Assembly: GCA_000719025.1 (NCBI GenBank)
Contig: JODP01000001.1
Coordinates: 558,001 to 622,000 of the forward strand
Reading direction: 5' to 3'
Length of the DNA stretch: 64,000 nucleotides
Origin: Kineosporia aurantiaca JCM 3230
GTDB taxonomy: Bacteria > Actinomycetota > Actinomycetes > Actinomycetales > Kineosporiaceae
Within the stretch, counting starts at the first letter, position 1. Every line of letters starts with the position of its first letter. This document shows positions 8,799-17,557 of the stretch, in pieces. The notes beneath the pieces were generated by a model that made no database searches, was not told where the DNA came from, and saw only the letters and a list, made by a program, of their open reading frames with translations. Both the position numbers and the translations under genes were made by a program.

Positions 8799-10541
8799 CT
8801 ACTGGTAGACCCGCACGTAGTCGACCAGCATCTTCTGCGGGAGCTTGGTGGTGGCGTCGGGCGCGCCCGGCCAGTCACCACCGACGGCGTTGTTCAGGAT
8901 CAGGTAGAACGGGTGGTCGTAGACCCACGGCCCCCGGGTGGACTCGATCGTCGCCTTGTCGGCGGTGAAGAACGCCTTGCCGTCCACGTAGAAGATCATC
9001 TTGTTGGCGTCCCAGTCCACCGCGTACGTGTGGAAGTCGTTCGCGAAGTCGCTGCCCGCCACGGTGAACGGCTGACCGTAGCCACCGCCGCCGTAGTAGG
9101 CCGGGGCGTGCAGGGTGGAGTAGACCGCGTCGGGCACCTTGCCGACGTGCTCCATGATGTCGATCTCGCCCGAACGCGGCCAGCCCACGGTCGGGAAGTT
9201 GGCGCCGAGCATCCAGAACGCGGGCCACAGACCCTGGGTTCCGGAAACCTTGATCCGCGCCTCGGCGTGTCCGTAGGTGAAGTTGAACGTCTTCGCCGTG
9301 TTGATCCGGCCGGAGGTGTAGGCGCAACCGGCGCACTGCGGCGGCGTCTCCTTGCGGGCCTCGATCACCAGGTTGCCGCCGCCGTCCATGGTGGCGTTCT
9401 TGTTGTCGGTGTAGTACTCCAGCTCACCGTTCTGGCCGGTGCCGGTGTCGGCGGTCCACTTGGACGTGTCGGGGGTGCTGCCCGCAGAACCGTTGAACTC
9501 GTCGTCGAAGACCATCTTGGTGGCCGGAAGGGTGATGTTCGGGATCTTGGCGGGCGGGGTGACCGGGTCGCCCCCGGTGCCGAAGACCTGGAACTCCCAG
9601 AGCGAGTAGCCGTATCCGTTGGAGCGGGCGGTGCCGTACATGCGCACGTAGCGGCCGGTGCCCTTGAGCCCGGTCAGGTCCTCCTTGTGGCCCTTGCCGG
9701 TGGTGGTGGAGTAGATCGTGGTCCAGGTCTTCGCGTCGTCGGAAGTCTGGAGCTGGTAGGCCGTGGCGAAGGCGGCGTCCCACTGGAAGACGACGCGGTG
9801 CACGTTCGCAGTCTTACCGAGGTCGACGTAGACCCAGCCCGGGTCCACCCAGCCGTTGGTCGAGCTGGTCGCCCAGCGCGTGGTGACGTCTCCGTCGGTC
9901 ACCTTCGCGGCGGTGCAGCCCGAGCAGGCTCCGTCGTCCTGAAATGTCGAAGCAGTGGCGGGTTTGGTGTACGAGAGCTCAACGTCGCTGCCGGTACCCG
10001 GATCGCTCGGGGTCGTCGGGGTGGTTCCCGGGCCGCTGCTGTCCGAGCCGTAGACCTGGAACTCCCACAGCGAGTAGCCGTACTGGTTGGCCCGCTGAGT
10101 GCCGTACAGTCGCACGTAGCGGCCGTTTCCGGTGACCGTCAGGGCCTGCTTGCCGCCCGTCCCGGTCGTGGTCGAGTAGATGTCGGTCCAGGTGTTCGCG
10201 TCGTTCGAGACCTGCAGCTTGAACGCCTTGGCGTAGGAGGCCTCCCACTGCAGGTCCACCTCGCTGATCGCGTGGGCGGCGCCGAGATCCACCTGGATCC
10301 ACTGCGGATCGCTGAACTGGCTCGACCAGCGGGTGCCGGGATCACCGTCCACCGCCGCCTTGGCCGGGAAGGCGACATCGTTCTCGCTGGAGGAGACCGT
10401 GACCGGCCTACCTTGCGAGAGCAGCTGACCGGCGGCGTGCGCCTGCATCGGCAGGACCACCGCGAGGGCCGCGACGGCGACCGCGATCACCCCGGACAGG
10501 CCGAGAATCTTTCGGTATCTGCGACTTTGCAGAGTGGACAC
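8799..10541 (-). CDS. Secreted GH16 beta-glucanase with two discoidin (F5/8 C) domains
   Basis: A 580-residue exported glycoside hydrolase. A signal peptide (residues 1-37) is followed by two tandem discoidin/CBM32-like domains (about 38-170 and 185-325). They are internal duplicates: both end in GYSLWEFQV, and both contain a YSTTTG stretch. The catalytic GH16 domain follows (about 340-580) with the signature GEIDIMEH carrying the nucleophile and acid/base Glu residues, and aromatic residues of a glucan cleft. Laminarin/beta-1,3-glucan or mixed-linkage glucan is the likely substrate class. The GTG start has GGAG 6 nt upstream. A possible promoter is TTGACG (10602-10607, minus strand) with an 18-nt spacer to CAGACT. 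It follows the chitinase gene in the same direction but behind a very strong terminator. Confidence 0.92.
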   Translation of the reverse strand: MSTLQSRRYRKILGLSGVIAVAVAALAVVLPMQAHAAGQLLSQGRPVTVSSSENDVAFPAKAAVDGDPGTRWSSQFSDPQWIQVDLGAAHAISEVDLQWEASYAKAFKLQVSNDANTWTDIYSTTTGTGGKQALTVTGNGRYVRLYGTQRANQYGYSLWEFQVYGSDSSGPGTTPTTPSDPGTGSDVELSYTKPATASTFQDDGACSGCTAAKVTDGDVTTRWATSSTNGWVDPGWVYVDLGKTANVHRVVFQWDAAFATAYQLQTSDDAKTWTTIYSTTTGKGHKEDLTGLKGTGRYVRMYGTARSNGYGYSLWEFQVFGTGGDPVTPPAKIPNITLPATKMVFDDEFNGSAGSTPDTSKWTADTGTGQNGELEYYTDNKNATMDGGGNLVIEARKETPPQCAGCAYTSGRINTAKTFNFTYGHAEARIKVSGTQGLWPAFWMLGANFPTVGWPRSGEIDIMEHVGKVPDAVYSTLHAPAYYGGGGYGQPFTVAGSDFANDFHTYAVDWDANKMIFYVDGKAFFTADKATIESTRGPWVYDHPFYLILNNAVGGDWPGAPDATTKLPQKMLVDYVRVYQ

Positions 10542-10650
10542 GGTGGGCTCCTAGAGGCGTCAGGGACAATCCTCCTGAGTCTGTTCACCGGGCCGGAAAC
10601 CCGTCAATGGGACTTTTTACCCAGCGTAAGATTTTCGTGACGCCGACGCA

Positions 10651-10687
10651 GGTCAGCGCCCGCCGGGCATCCCGGAGGGCGCTGACC
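10651..10687 (-). terminator. Strong terminator hairpin after the GH18 gene
   Basis: GGTCAGCGCCC (10651-10661) is perfectly complementary to GGGCGCTGACC (10677-10687). Inside it CCGGG and CCCGG form a further 5-bp stem around a CAT loop. It lies 37 bp past the chitinase stop and separates it from the glucanase. Confidence 0.75.
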
Positions 10688-10724
10688 CTGTCGCCGAACG
10701 GACCGGTTTCGGCGTCGAAAACTT

Positions 10725-11987
10725 TTAGCAGGCGCCGTTATCCGTCCAGACTCCGGCCGGCCCACCCGGGGTGTCGCCGTACGTCCACCACTTCGCCGTC
10801 CACTTGTGGCTGTTGTAGTTGACCACGGCCCCGCCGCTGTACGCGGTGCTGGAGCTCCAGGCGGTGAGGCCGCTGCAGGTGGTCGTGCCCCCGGTCGGGC
10901 TGACGGTCGGGGTCGCGCTGGTCGTCGGGGTGGCGCTGGCGGTCGGGGTGGTGGTGCCGCCCCCACCGCCGGCGAACTGGACGCCGTACTTGGTGAAGTC
11001 CCAGTCGCCCTGGACCACGCTGCTGCAGGTGCCGCTGGTGGTGCTGTTCGCCCCACCGGCACACTGCCGGTCCCGGTTGACCGACCAGAAGGTGAACCGC
11101 CCCAGACCCTTGGACTTGGCGAAGGTCAGGTTGGAGGCGAAGTCGGCGGTGGTGAACGTCTCCCCGGTGTCGGAGCGGCCGTTCATCTGCGAAATTCCCT
11201 CATGGGCCCAGGCGTTCGCCGCCGTCCAGCCGAAGGTGCTGGTCAGCAGGCCGTTGAACGACGTCAGCGCGCTCTGCTGGCTGGCCGCGCCGTTGAAGCC
11301 GCCGTCGAACGGCATGATGCTCCAGTTGTTCGGCGTGAAGCCCAGGCTCTTGGCCGTGTTCAGCGCGTTCTGGCCGAAGTACCCGGTGCCGGAGGTGGTT
11401 CCCGGCAGGGTCACCGAGATGTAGATGCCCGGGTTGTTCTTCTGCAGGATCTGCGCCGCACCGAGTTCGTTGTTCACCGCCGTGAGGTTCTCGTACTCCG
11501 GCTCCTCCAGGTCGAGGTCGATCGCCTTGAGCGCGTACTTGTCGATCACCGCCTGGTAGGCCGCTGCCGTGGTGGTGGCGTTGCTGCAGACCTGGCCGAG
11601 CTTCGTGCCGCCGTAGCCACCGATCGAGACCGAGACGTCACCCCCGGCACTACGCACGCTGTTGATCACCCCGGCCACCGCGGTGTCCGACGAGACCGGA
11701 GCGGTGCCGTCCCAGGCCGCACTGCAGGAACTGCCGTTAGCCAGGATGAAGGCCAGCATAAATGCCTTCTCACCGGTGGCCGACATCACGGTGGGCAGAT
11801 TCGGCGGATTGTTCTCGAGCGGCATGACATAGGGCGCCTGGGCATACCAGGACGTGTTCAGCGTGGCGGCCGAGGCCGAGCCGGCGTTCACCGTGGCGAC
11901 CGCCGCGGCGCCTCCGGCGAGCACGGTGAACAGCGTGGCCGCGCTGGTGAGGAGCCGGAAACGGGTGGAGCGAGGGGCAAACTTCAT
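10725..11987 (-). CDS. Secreted GH18 chitinase with C-terminal chitin-binding domain
   Basis: A 420-residue exported protein. Signal peptide (1-40, ending SASA-AT), a GH18 TIM-barrel (about 42-335) with the SxGG motif (VSIGGYGG) and the catalytic strand AIDLDLEEPE, a Thr/Pro/Gly linker (about 340-370), and a C-terminal CBM5/12-like domain with the typical WSSSTAYSGG and KWTAKWWTYGDTPGG aromatic residues. The first Asp of the family DxxDxDxE pattern is replaced by Lys, while the D-x-D-x-E core with the catalytic Glu is kept. The ATG has GAAGG 9 nt upstream. It is flanked by terminators on both sides and is therefore probably monocistronic. Chitin of fungi or arthropods is the expected substrate. 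Confidence 0.92.
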   Translation of the reverse strand: MKFAPRSTRFRLLTSAATLFTVLAGGAAAVATVNAGSASAATLNTSWYAQAPYVMPLENNPPNLPTVMSATGEKAFMLAFILANGSSCSAAWDGTAPVSSDTAVAGVINSVRSAGGDVSVSIGGYGGTKLGQVCSNATTTAAAYQAVIDKYALKAIDLDLEEPEYENLTAVNNELGAAQILQKNNPGIYISVTLPGTTSGTGYFGQNALNTAKSLGFTPNNWSIMPFDGGFNGAASQQSALTSFNGLLTSTFGWTAANAWAHEGISQMNGRSDTGETFTTADFASNLTFAKSKGLGRFTFWSVNRDRQCAGGANSTTSGTCSSVVQGDWDFTKYGVQFAGGGGGTTTPTASATPTTSATPTVSPTGGTTTCSGLTAWSSSTAYSGGAVVNYNSHKWTAKWWTYGDTPGGPAGVWTDNGAC

Positions 11988-12082
11988 GATCAGCAGCCTT
12001 CATGTCAGGGATGAGACTGGGTGCATTCCGAGGATGTTCCCTCAATATGTTAAGAGTCAATACAAACGTTCCGGAAAAGCAG

Positions 12083-12118
12083 AAAGGGGTCCGCGACCCG
12101 AAGGCCGCGGACCCCTTT
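12083..12118 (-). terminator. Terminator after the phytase-like gene
   Basis: AAAGGGGTCCGCG (12083-12095) is the exact complement of CGCGGACCCCTTT (12106-12118), a 13-bp stem with a 10-nt loop. It starts 18 bp beyond the stop of the minus-strand gene and is followed by a T-rich stretch in that direction. Confidence 0.85.
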
Positions 12119-12136
12119 CGCAAGTTTCCGGCGATT

Positions 12137-14410
12137 TTACCGGAACAGCTTGTCCGCCTTCCCGAGCTTCAGGAACACCGTCTCGCCGGTGGAGTCGTCG
12201 AGGGCGTCGTTGTCGGTCGAGATGTAGACGTTTCCGTCCCCACCGATCGTCATGCCCTCGAGTTTCTCCTGCGTCCAGCCGTGGGTCGACTGCAGGAACG
12301 GCAGTACGTCCACCGCCGGCTTCTTCTTCAGCACCGGCAGAGTGCCCGGGGCCGGGTCGGTCTTCGGCAGATCGACCGTGTAGATCCGCTTGATCTTCGC
12401 GTTCGGCCCGTTCAGCTTGTCCCGCTCGATCACCGCCAGCTTGCCGTCGCCGACCACGGTGACCTCGGACAGGCCGATCCAGTCGCCGGCGGTCGTGGTG
12501 GTCTCCAGCGGGTAGCCGTACCAGGTCCACTTCCCGGTCTTCACGTCGTACCGGCCGATCCGGTCGACGCCCTTCGGGTCGGTCGAGACCTCGCGCTGCA
12601 CAACGGCGTACAGGTGCTCGCCGTTCTTGTCTGTAGTAGCGGTGACGCCTTCGAAGCCCTGAGCCTTCAGACCCGCGGCAACATCGGCCGGTAGCGGCAC
12701 GCTCCTCTGGACGACGCCCTTCTTGTCCACCAGAACGAGCTTGTTCTCCGGACCGGTCGCGCCCTCGACCGCCAGCCAGTAGCCGCCTTCCGGACGGGCG
12801 TAGATGCCCTCCGCGTCGAGCGGGACCGCCTTGCCGGCCGCGTCGGTGACCTCGAGCCGCTTGGTGATCTCGGCCGGGGTCTTCGAGTCGTCGATGGTCA
12901 GGATGCCGGTGGTGCTATACCCCGCATCAGTCACGCTGACCAGCTGGTGCGCCTTACCGGGAACCGCGGAGAGCGCGCCCAGGGTGCCCCAGCCGATGTT
13001 CTTCTCGGACTCGATCTGCGGGAAGGCCGGCTGGTCGGAGCCGAGCTTGTACAGCGTCACCGCCGAGCGAACCCCCGCCGACGCGTCGTCCGTCTCGCTG
13101 GAGACCGCCAGCAGCCCTCGGGACGGGATCGGCAGGATGCCTTCCGGGCCGTTGGTGGTCGGTAGCACCTGGACGAACTTGGGATTGGCCGGCTTCTCGA
13201 TGTTGTAGACCGCGACGAAGTTGCTGCGCTCAGAACCGACGAAGGCGTACTTGGTACCGTTGAACTCGGCGGTGGCCAGGCCCTCCGGCTCGATCCCCTT
13301 CTTCCCGGCCCGGCTCTCGGAGTGCAGGCCCACCTTGATCGCCAGGTTCTCCAGGGTGTTGCCGGAATCCCAGCGAATCTTGCCGGTGCGGGTGTCGAAC
13401 ACCGTCCAGCCGCGGGTGCCGCCCTTCCAGTCACCCTCGTTGGCGGTGCCCACGTAGCGGTCATCCAGCCAGCCGATGGCGTCCGGCTCGCGGGGCGTGT
13501 CCTTGATCGAGCCGGTCGGGTCGATCACCCCGTCGTCCTTGGTGTCGATACCGGTGACGGTGGCCCGGCCGGCGCTGAACACCTTGCTGATCCGGTGCCG
13601 GGCCGCGTCGATCAGGACGATGCCGTTGTTCTCCTGCAGCGTGAGGGCCAGCCGGCCGTCCTCGCTGAACGAGACGTACTCCGGCTCCGGGTCGATCGGG
13701 GTGTCAAGTCCCGCGTCCGTGAAGGACTTCAGCGCGGTGCCGTCCGGATTGACCAGGGCCACCTTGTGCGCGGTCCAGGTCGCGGGACCCCCGGTGAGAT
13801 CCAGCAGCTGCACGAAACCGGCCGGGAACTGGGGCAGGTCGCCCTCCTGACCGCCGGCCGGGGTGGCCTCCTCGTCCCGCTCGTTCTCGATCGCGATGGC
13901 GACGTGCTCGGCCTTCTTGTCCACCGCGATCGAGTCTGGCTGGCCGCCGAGGTCGATGCTGCGGACCCGGGTGCGGTCGGCGATCCGGATCACGTCGACC
14001 CGGCCCGAGGGCTCGGTGTAGCTCTTGCTGGTGTTGACCACGACCAGGACGTAGTCACCGACCACGGTGACCGAGGTGGGCTCGTCCTCGTCGTCGCCGA
14101 GTTCCTTCAGTGACAGGGTGCCCAGACCCTTGATCCGGTCCGGGTCGGAGATGTCGAGAAAACCGATGCGCTTTCCGGCGGCATCGGTGTAGATCATCGT
14201 CTTTCCGTCCTGGGTGACGGTCGAGATCTCGGCGACCGTCTCGTCCGTCACCGCGTCGCCGGCCGGACGGTTCTGGAACACCGGGTAGGTGTCCGTACGG
14301 TTGAAGAACTGTTCCCGCCCGTGCGCACCGGCGCTCTGGGCGGTGGCTGCGAAAGCCGCACCGGCCAGGGCCGTGGCGGTGAGAACGGCTACGGTCTTTC
14401 TCTTACCCAC
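12137..14410 (-). CDS. Secreted esterase-like/phytase-family protein
   Basis: A 757-residue exported beta-propeller-like protein of the 'esterase-like activity of phytase' family. Residues 1-30 (VGKRKTVAVLTATALAG...) form a signal peptide. The body has repeated four-stranded units with acidic loops (EPEYVSFSEDGRLALTLQENNG, EPDAIGWLDDRYVGTANEGD, GIEPEGLA, DAEGIYA, LEGMTIGGDGNVYISTDND), which are likely calcium and phosphate sites. The GTG at 14410 is chosen because AGGAG lies 4-5 nt upstream and the signal peptide begins there; in-frame ATGs at 14434 and 14482 add unnatural leaders. Three tandem 11-nt repeats like a PHO box lie just upstream, which suits a phosphate-scavenging enzyme. Exact substrate is unproven. 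Confidence 0.85.
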   Translation of the reverse strand: MGKRKTVAVLTATALAGAAFAATAQSAGAHGREQFFNRTDTYPVFQNRPAGDAVTDETVAEISTVTQDGKTMIYTDAAGKRIGFLDISDPDRIKGLGTLSLKELGDDEDEPTSVTVVGDYVLVVVNTSKSYTEPSGRVDVIRIADRTRVRSIDLGGQPDSIAVDKKAEHVAIAIENERDEEATPAGGQEGDLPQFPAGFVQLLDLTGGPATWTAHKVALVNPDGTALKSFTDAGLDTPIDPEPEYVSFSEDGRLALTLQENNGIVLIDAARHRISKVFSAGRATVTGIDTKDDGVIDPTGSIKDTPREPDAIGWLDDRYVGTANEGDWKGGTRGWTVFDTRTGKIRWDSGNTLENLAIKVGLHSESRAGKKGIEPEGLATAEFNGTKYAFVGSERSNFVAVYNIEKPANPKFVQVLPTTNGPEGILPIPSRGLLAVSSETDDASAGVRSAVTLYKLGSDQPAFPQIESEKNIGWGTLGALSAVPGKAHQLVSVTDAGYSTTGILTIDDSKTPAEITKRLEVTDAAGKAVPLDAEGIYARPEGGYWLAVEGATGPENKLVLVDKKGVVQRSVPLPADVAAGLKAQGFEGVTATTDKNGEHLYAVVQREVSTDPKGVDRIGRYDVKTGKWTWYGYPLETTTTAGDWIGLSEVTVVGDGKLAVIERDKLNGPNAKIKRIYTVDLPKTDPAPGTLPVLKKKPAVDVLPFLQSTHGWTQEKLEGMTIGGDGNVYISTDNDALDDSTGETVFLKLGKADKLFR

Positions 14411-14436
14411 GTCACTCCTCAGGTCTTGGTGCATCG

Positions 14437-14469
14437 ACCCTTTCAACGAAGGGCGACCGGTGAGTGAAC
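14437..14469 (-). promoter_or_regulatory. Candidate PHO box (three 11-nt repeats)
   Basis: On the minus strand three contiguous 11-nt units read GTTCACTCACC, GGTCGCCCTTC and GTTGAAAGGGT. The first two match the actinobacterial PhoP repeat start (GTTCACC) well, the third poorly. The block lies 27 bp upstream of the phytase-like start. Assignment is by pattern. Confidence 0.45.
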
Positions 14470-14520
14470 GGGAGTCGACCACCAGCGTTCCGCAGTCCCA
14501 CCGGCAGTCACCAGAACTGA

Positions 14521-15417
14521 TCAGGGGACGCCATGCGTCCTCACCTCGGGATAGTCCCGGTTCCCGACCCTCTCGGCCCGGCGGAGGAAGTCGATGGAAC
14601 GAGGGACCGCGGTGTGGGCGGTGTGCGAGTGACGGGACAACTCAACCGCCACGAGCCCTCCGAACCCCTGCAGAGCCGCGAGGGCCGGCGGGAAATCCAC
14701 GTCGCCCTGACCGAAGTCGAGGTGATCGTGCACCCCGCGCCGCATATCGTCGATCTGCACGTAGCTCAGGTCGTTCCAGACCTCGTCGATCACCTGCGGG
14801 ATCGGCCGGTACTCGGTGACCAGACAATGCCCCAGGTCCAGGGTGAGCCCGAACAGCCGGTGGTCCAGCCGGTCCCGCAGTTCCCGCCAGTCGTCCACCG
14901 AAGCCACGAACATTCCCGGTTCCGGCTCGAACGCCAGCCGCACGTCCAGCGCCTCCGCGGTCCGCAGCACCGCCTCGCACCCCTCGACCAGCCGATGGTG
15001 GGCCGTCTCCGGATCGACCTGCGGCGGCCGGGCTCCGGACCAGAGGCTGACCGCCTCCGCGCCCAGATCCGCGGCAACCCGGACCGCGAGGTCCAGGAAC
15101 CCGATGCGCCGCTCCCGCCCCTGCTCGCTGAGCAGGCTCGGCTCGTGCTTGTTCCGGGGGTCCAGCACGAACCTCGCCCCGGTCTCCACCACCACGGTCA
15201 GACCCAGATCCCGCAGGCGGTCGGCCGTCGCGGCCACTCGCCGGGGAAGATCCGGGCCGAAGGGGTCCAGGTGGTGATGGTCCAGACTCAGCCCCACCCC
15301 CGCGTACCCGTTCTCGGCGAGCAGTTCCAGGGCCTCGTCCAGACGGTGGTCACCCAGTCCGTTGGAGACGTACGCGTATCGCAACCCAGCGCTTTCCGGG
15401 CCTTGCCGATCGGCCAC
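14521..15417 (-). CDS. Sugar phosphate isomerase/epimerase-like TIM-barrel protein
   Basis: A 298-residue cytoplasmic protein of the AP-endonuclease-2 / xylose-isomerase-like superfamily. Barrel strands are recognisable (LRYAYVSNGLG, GYAGVGLSLD, LTVVVETGARF, AEAVSLWSG, VRLAFEPEPG, FGLTLDLGHC, LSYVQIDDM, GLVAVELSRH), with the metal-binding Glu, Asp, His and Glu residues at strand ends as in the family. GTG at 15417 is chosen since GGAAGG lies about 9 nt upstream; a TTG at 15384 would begin directly at LRYAY and is possible. Family members act on ketoses, inosose or hydroxypyruvate; substrate here is unknown. It follows the acetoacetyl-CoA synthetase gene in the same direction, 120 bp away. Confidence 0.75.
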   Translation of the reverse strand: MADRQGPESAGLRYAYVSNGLGDHRLDEALELLAENGYAGVGLSLDHHHLDPFGPDLPRRVAATADRLRDLGLTVVVETGARFVLDPRNKHEPSLLSEQGRERRIGFLDLAVRVAADLGAEAVSLWSGARPPQVDPETAHHRLVEGCEAVLRTAEALDVRLAFEPEPGMFVASVDDWRELRDRLDHRLFGLTLDLGHCLVTEYRPIPQVIDEVWNDLSYVQIDDMRRGVHDHLDFGQGDVDFPPALAALQGFGGLVAVELSRHSHTAHTAVPRSIDFLRRAERVGNRDYPEVRTHGVP

Positions 15418-15537
15418 GTCAGGCCACCTTCCCGGCCTACCACCGGGTCGCCTTCGACGCCGATGTCCGGACCAAAAGGTAACAAGCCGGACCTTCCCCG
15501 ACAACACTTCAGGTCATCGGCAAGACGCAGCGGGTGA

Positions 15538-17499
15538 TCACCGGGGTCGGGCCATCGCGACGAACGGGTCGAGCGAGCCCGGGTCGGCCAGGGCGTCCTT
15601 GCTGACCGCCCGGTCGACCGGGACCCCGGCCAGAATCCGCTTCACCGGCACCTCGCACTTCTTGCCGTTCAGCGTGCGCGGCACGACCGGGATCCGGATG
15701 AACCGGTCCGGTACGTGCCTGGGGGACAACTGCGACCGGAGACTACGACGCAAGGGCCCTTCGACGTCCTCAATCGAAACCCCCTCGGCCAGAACCAGGA
15801 AACACAGCAGTTCCCCGTTGTCGATGACCAGGGAGTCCGCCACCGAGTCGAACGCCTCGACCACGGCGTAGAACTCGGCCGTGCCCATCCGGACGCCGCC
15901 GCGGTTGAGGGTGGAGTCGCTGCGCCCGTAGATGACGAACGAGCCGCGAGGAGTGGCCCGGACCCAGTCGCCATGCCGCCAACGACCCGGGTACTCGGTG
16001 AAATACGCTTCTTTCAGCCGGGTTCCGTCCGGATCGTTCCAGAAGGCCACCGGCATCGACGGCATCGGCTGGGTGATCACCAGTTCACCCACCTCGTCGA
16101 CCAGGTCGCGACCTTCCTCGTCGAAAGCGTGAACGTCGGCCCCGAGGGCCGCGCAGGACAGCTCGCCGAGCCAGATCGGGACGGTCGGTGCGCTGCCGAG
16201 AAAGGCGGTACAGACGTCGGTCCCGCCGGAGACCGAGCAGATCCGGACCCGCTCGCCCACCTGCTCGGCGATCCAGCGGAAGCTCTCCGGCGACAGGGGC
16301 GATCCGGTGGAGCCGATCGATTCCATCGCACTGAGGTCGAACTGCTCGCGCGGACGGACACCGGCCTTGATCGCGCCCTGCACGAACGGGGCCGAGACAC
16401 CGAACAGCCGGACCTTTTGCTGGGCAGCGAGTTCCCAGAGGCGGGTCGGCCCGGGATGCACCGGGCTACCGTCGTAGAGCAGGATCGTGGTGCCGGCCAG
16501 CAGTCCGCCGATCAGGAAGTTCCACATCATCCAGCCGGTGGTGGTGAACCAGAAGAACACGTCACCCGGGCGGAGATCGTGCTGCAGGCGGATGGTTTTG
16601 AGCTGCTCGAGCAGGATGCCGCCGTGCCCTTGGACGATGCCCTTCGGCAGGCCGGTGGTGCCGGACGAGTAGAGCACCCACAGCGGATGGTCGAACGGCA
16701 CCTGCTCGAAGGCGAGTTCGCCCGGCTGGGCGGTGAACTCGGCCCAGCTGACCTCGCCGACCTCGCGCACCGGCTCGGAATCCGGATCCAGGTAGGGCAG
16801 GATCACCGTCCGGTTCAGCGAGGGCATGCTCTCCCGCAACGTGGTGACCGTGTCCCGGATATCGAATCGCTTTCCACCATAGAGATATCCGTCGACGGCG
16901 AGCATGACCTTGGGCTCGATCTGGGCGAACCGGTCGGTGACGGCCCGGGTCCCGAAGTCCGGGGAGCAGCTCGACCAGATCGCGCCGAGCGACGCGGTGG
17001 CCAAAAACAACACCACTGCGGCAATGCCGTTCGGGACCAGGGCCACCACCCGATCGCCCCGGCCCACCTCGGCCGCCACCAGGCCGGCCCGGGCCCGGCC
17101 CACCAGATCCCGGAGTTCGCCATAGGTGAGGCTGCTTTCCTGACCGTCTTCCCGAACGAAAATCACCGCCCGGGTGGAGTCTTCGCGCATGAGGGCGTGC
17201 TCGGCGTAGTTCAGCCGGGCGCCCGGGAACCACTGCGCCCCGGGCATCTGCGCATCGCCGAGCACCCGCACCGCAGGCGCACTGAAGCGGACACCGAGGT
17301 ATTCGGCCGCGGCGGACCAGAAATCCGCCAAATTCTCCACCGACCACCGGTGTAGGGGTGCATAGTCCAGTTCGGCGACCGGAACGGCACGGTGGGTGGC
17401 GAGCCAGCGGGCGAAATCCGCGATCTGGGTGCGGCGGGCCGCCTCCGGATCCGGCCGCCAGAGTTGCTCCACAGGGCCCTCAACCGGGTGCACCGACAT
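15538..17499 (-). CDS. Acetoacetate--CoA ligase
   Basis: A 653-residue cytoplasmic adenylate-forming enzyme that activates acetoacetate to acetoacetyl-CoA using ATP. It has the ACS N-terminal cap (LWRPDPEAARRTQIADFARWL), the AMP-binding P-loop YSSGTTGLPKGIVQGHGG, the SIGSTGSPL and DVCTAFLG stretches typical of acetoacetyl-CoA synthetases, the YGRSDSTLNRGGVRMGT motif, and the C-terminal catalytic Lys in PRTLNGKKCEVPVKRIL. Length matches the family (about 650). AAAGGAG sits 8 nt before the ATG. It lets the cell use ketone bodies or polyhydroxybutyrate products. It is divergent from the M15 peptidase gene. Confidence 0.93.
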   Translation of the reverse strand: MSVHPVEGPVEQLWRPDPEAARRTQIADFARWLATHRAVPVAELDYAPLHRWSVENLADFWSAAAEYLGVRFSAPAVRVLGDAQMPGAQWFPGARLNYAEHALMREDSTRAVIFVREDGQESSLTYGELRDLVGRARAGLVAAEVGRGDRVVALVPNGIAAVVLFLATASLGAIWSSCSPDFGTRAVTDRFAQIEPKVMLAVDGYLYGGKRFDIRDTVTTLRESMPSLNRTVILPYLDPDSEPVREVGEVSWAEFTAQPGELAFEQVPFDHPLWVLYSSGTTGLPKGIVQGHGGILLEQLKTIRLQHDLRPGDVFFWFTTTGWMMWNFLIGGLLAGTTILLYDGSPVHPGPTRLWELAAQQKVRLFGVSAPFVQGAIKAGVRPREQFDLSAMESIGSTGSPLSPESFRWIAEQVGERVRICSVSGGTDVCTAFLGSAPTVPIWLGELSCAALGADVHAFDEEGRDLVDEVGELVITQPMPSMPVAFWNDPDGTRLKEAYFTEYPGRWRHGDWVRATPRGSFVIYGRSDSTLNRGGVRMGTAEFYAVVEAFDSVADSLVIDNGELLCFLVLAEGVSIEDVEGPLRRSLRSQLSPRHVPDRFIRIPVVPRTLNGKKCEVPVKRILAGVPVDRAVSKDALADPGSLDPFVAMARPR

Positions 17500-17557
17500 G
17501 CCAAAGCTCCTTTGCTCGGATGCAGAGCAGTTTATGTCGCCCTAGACTCCGGTCGAT

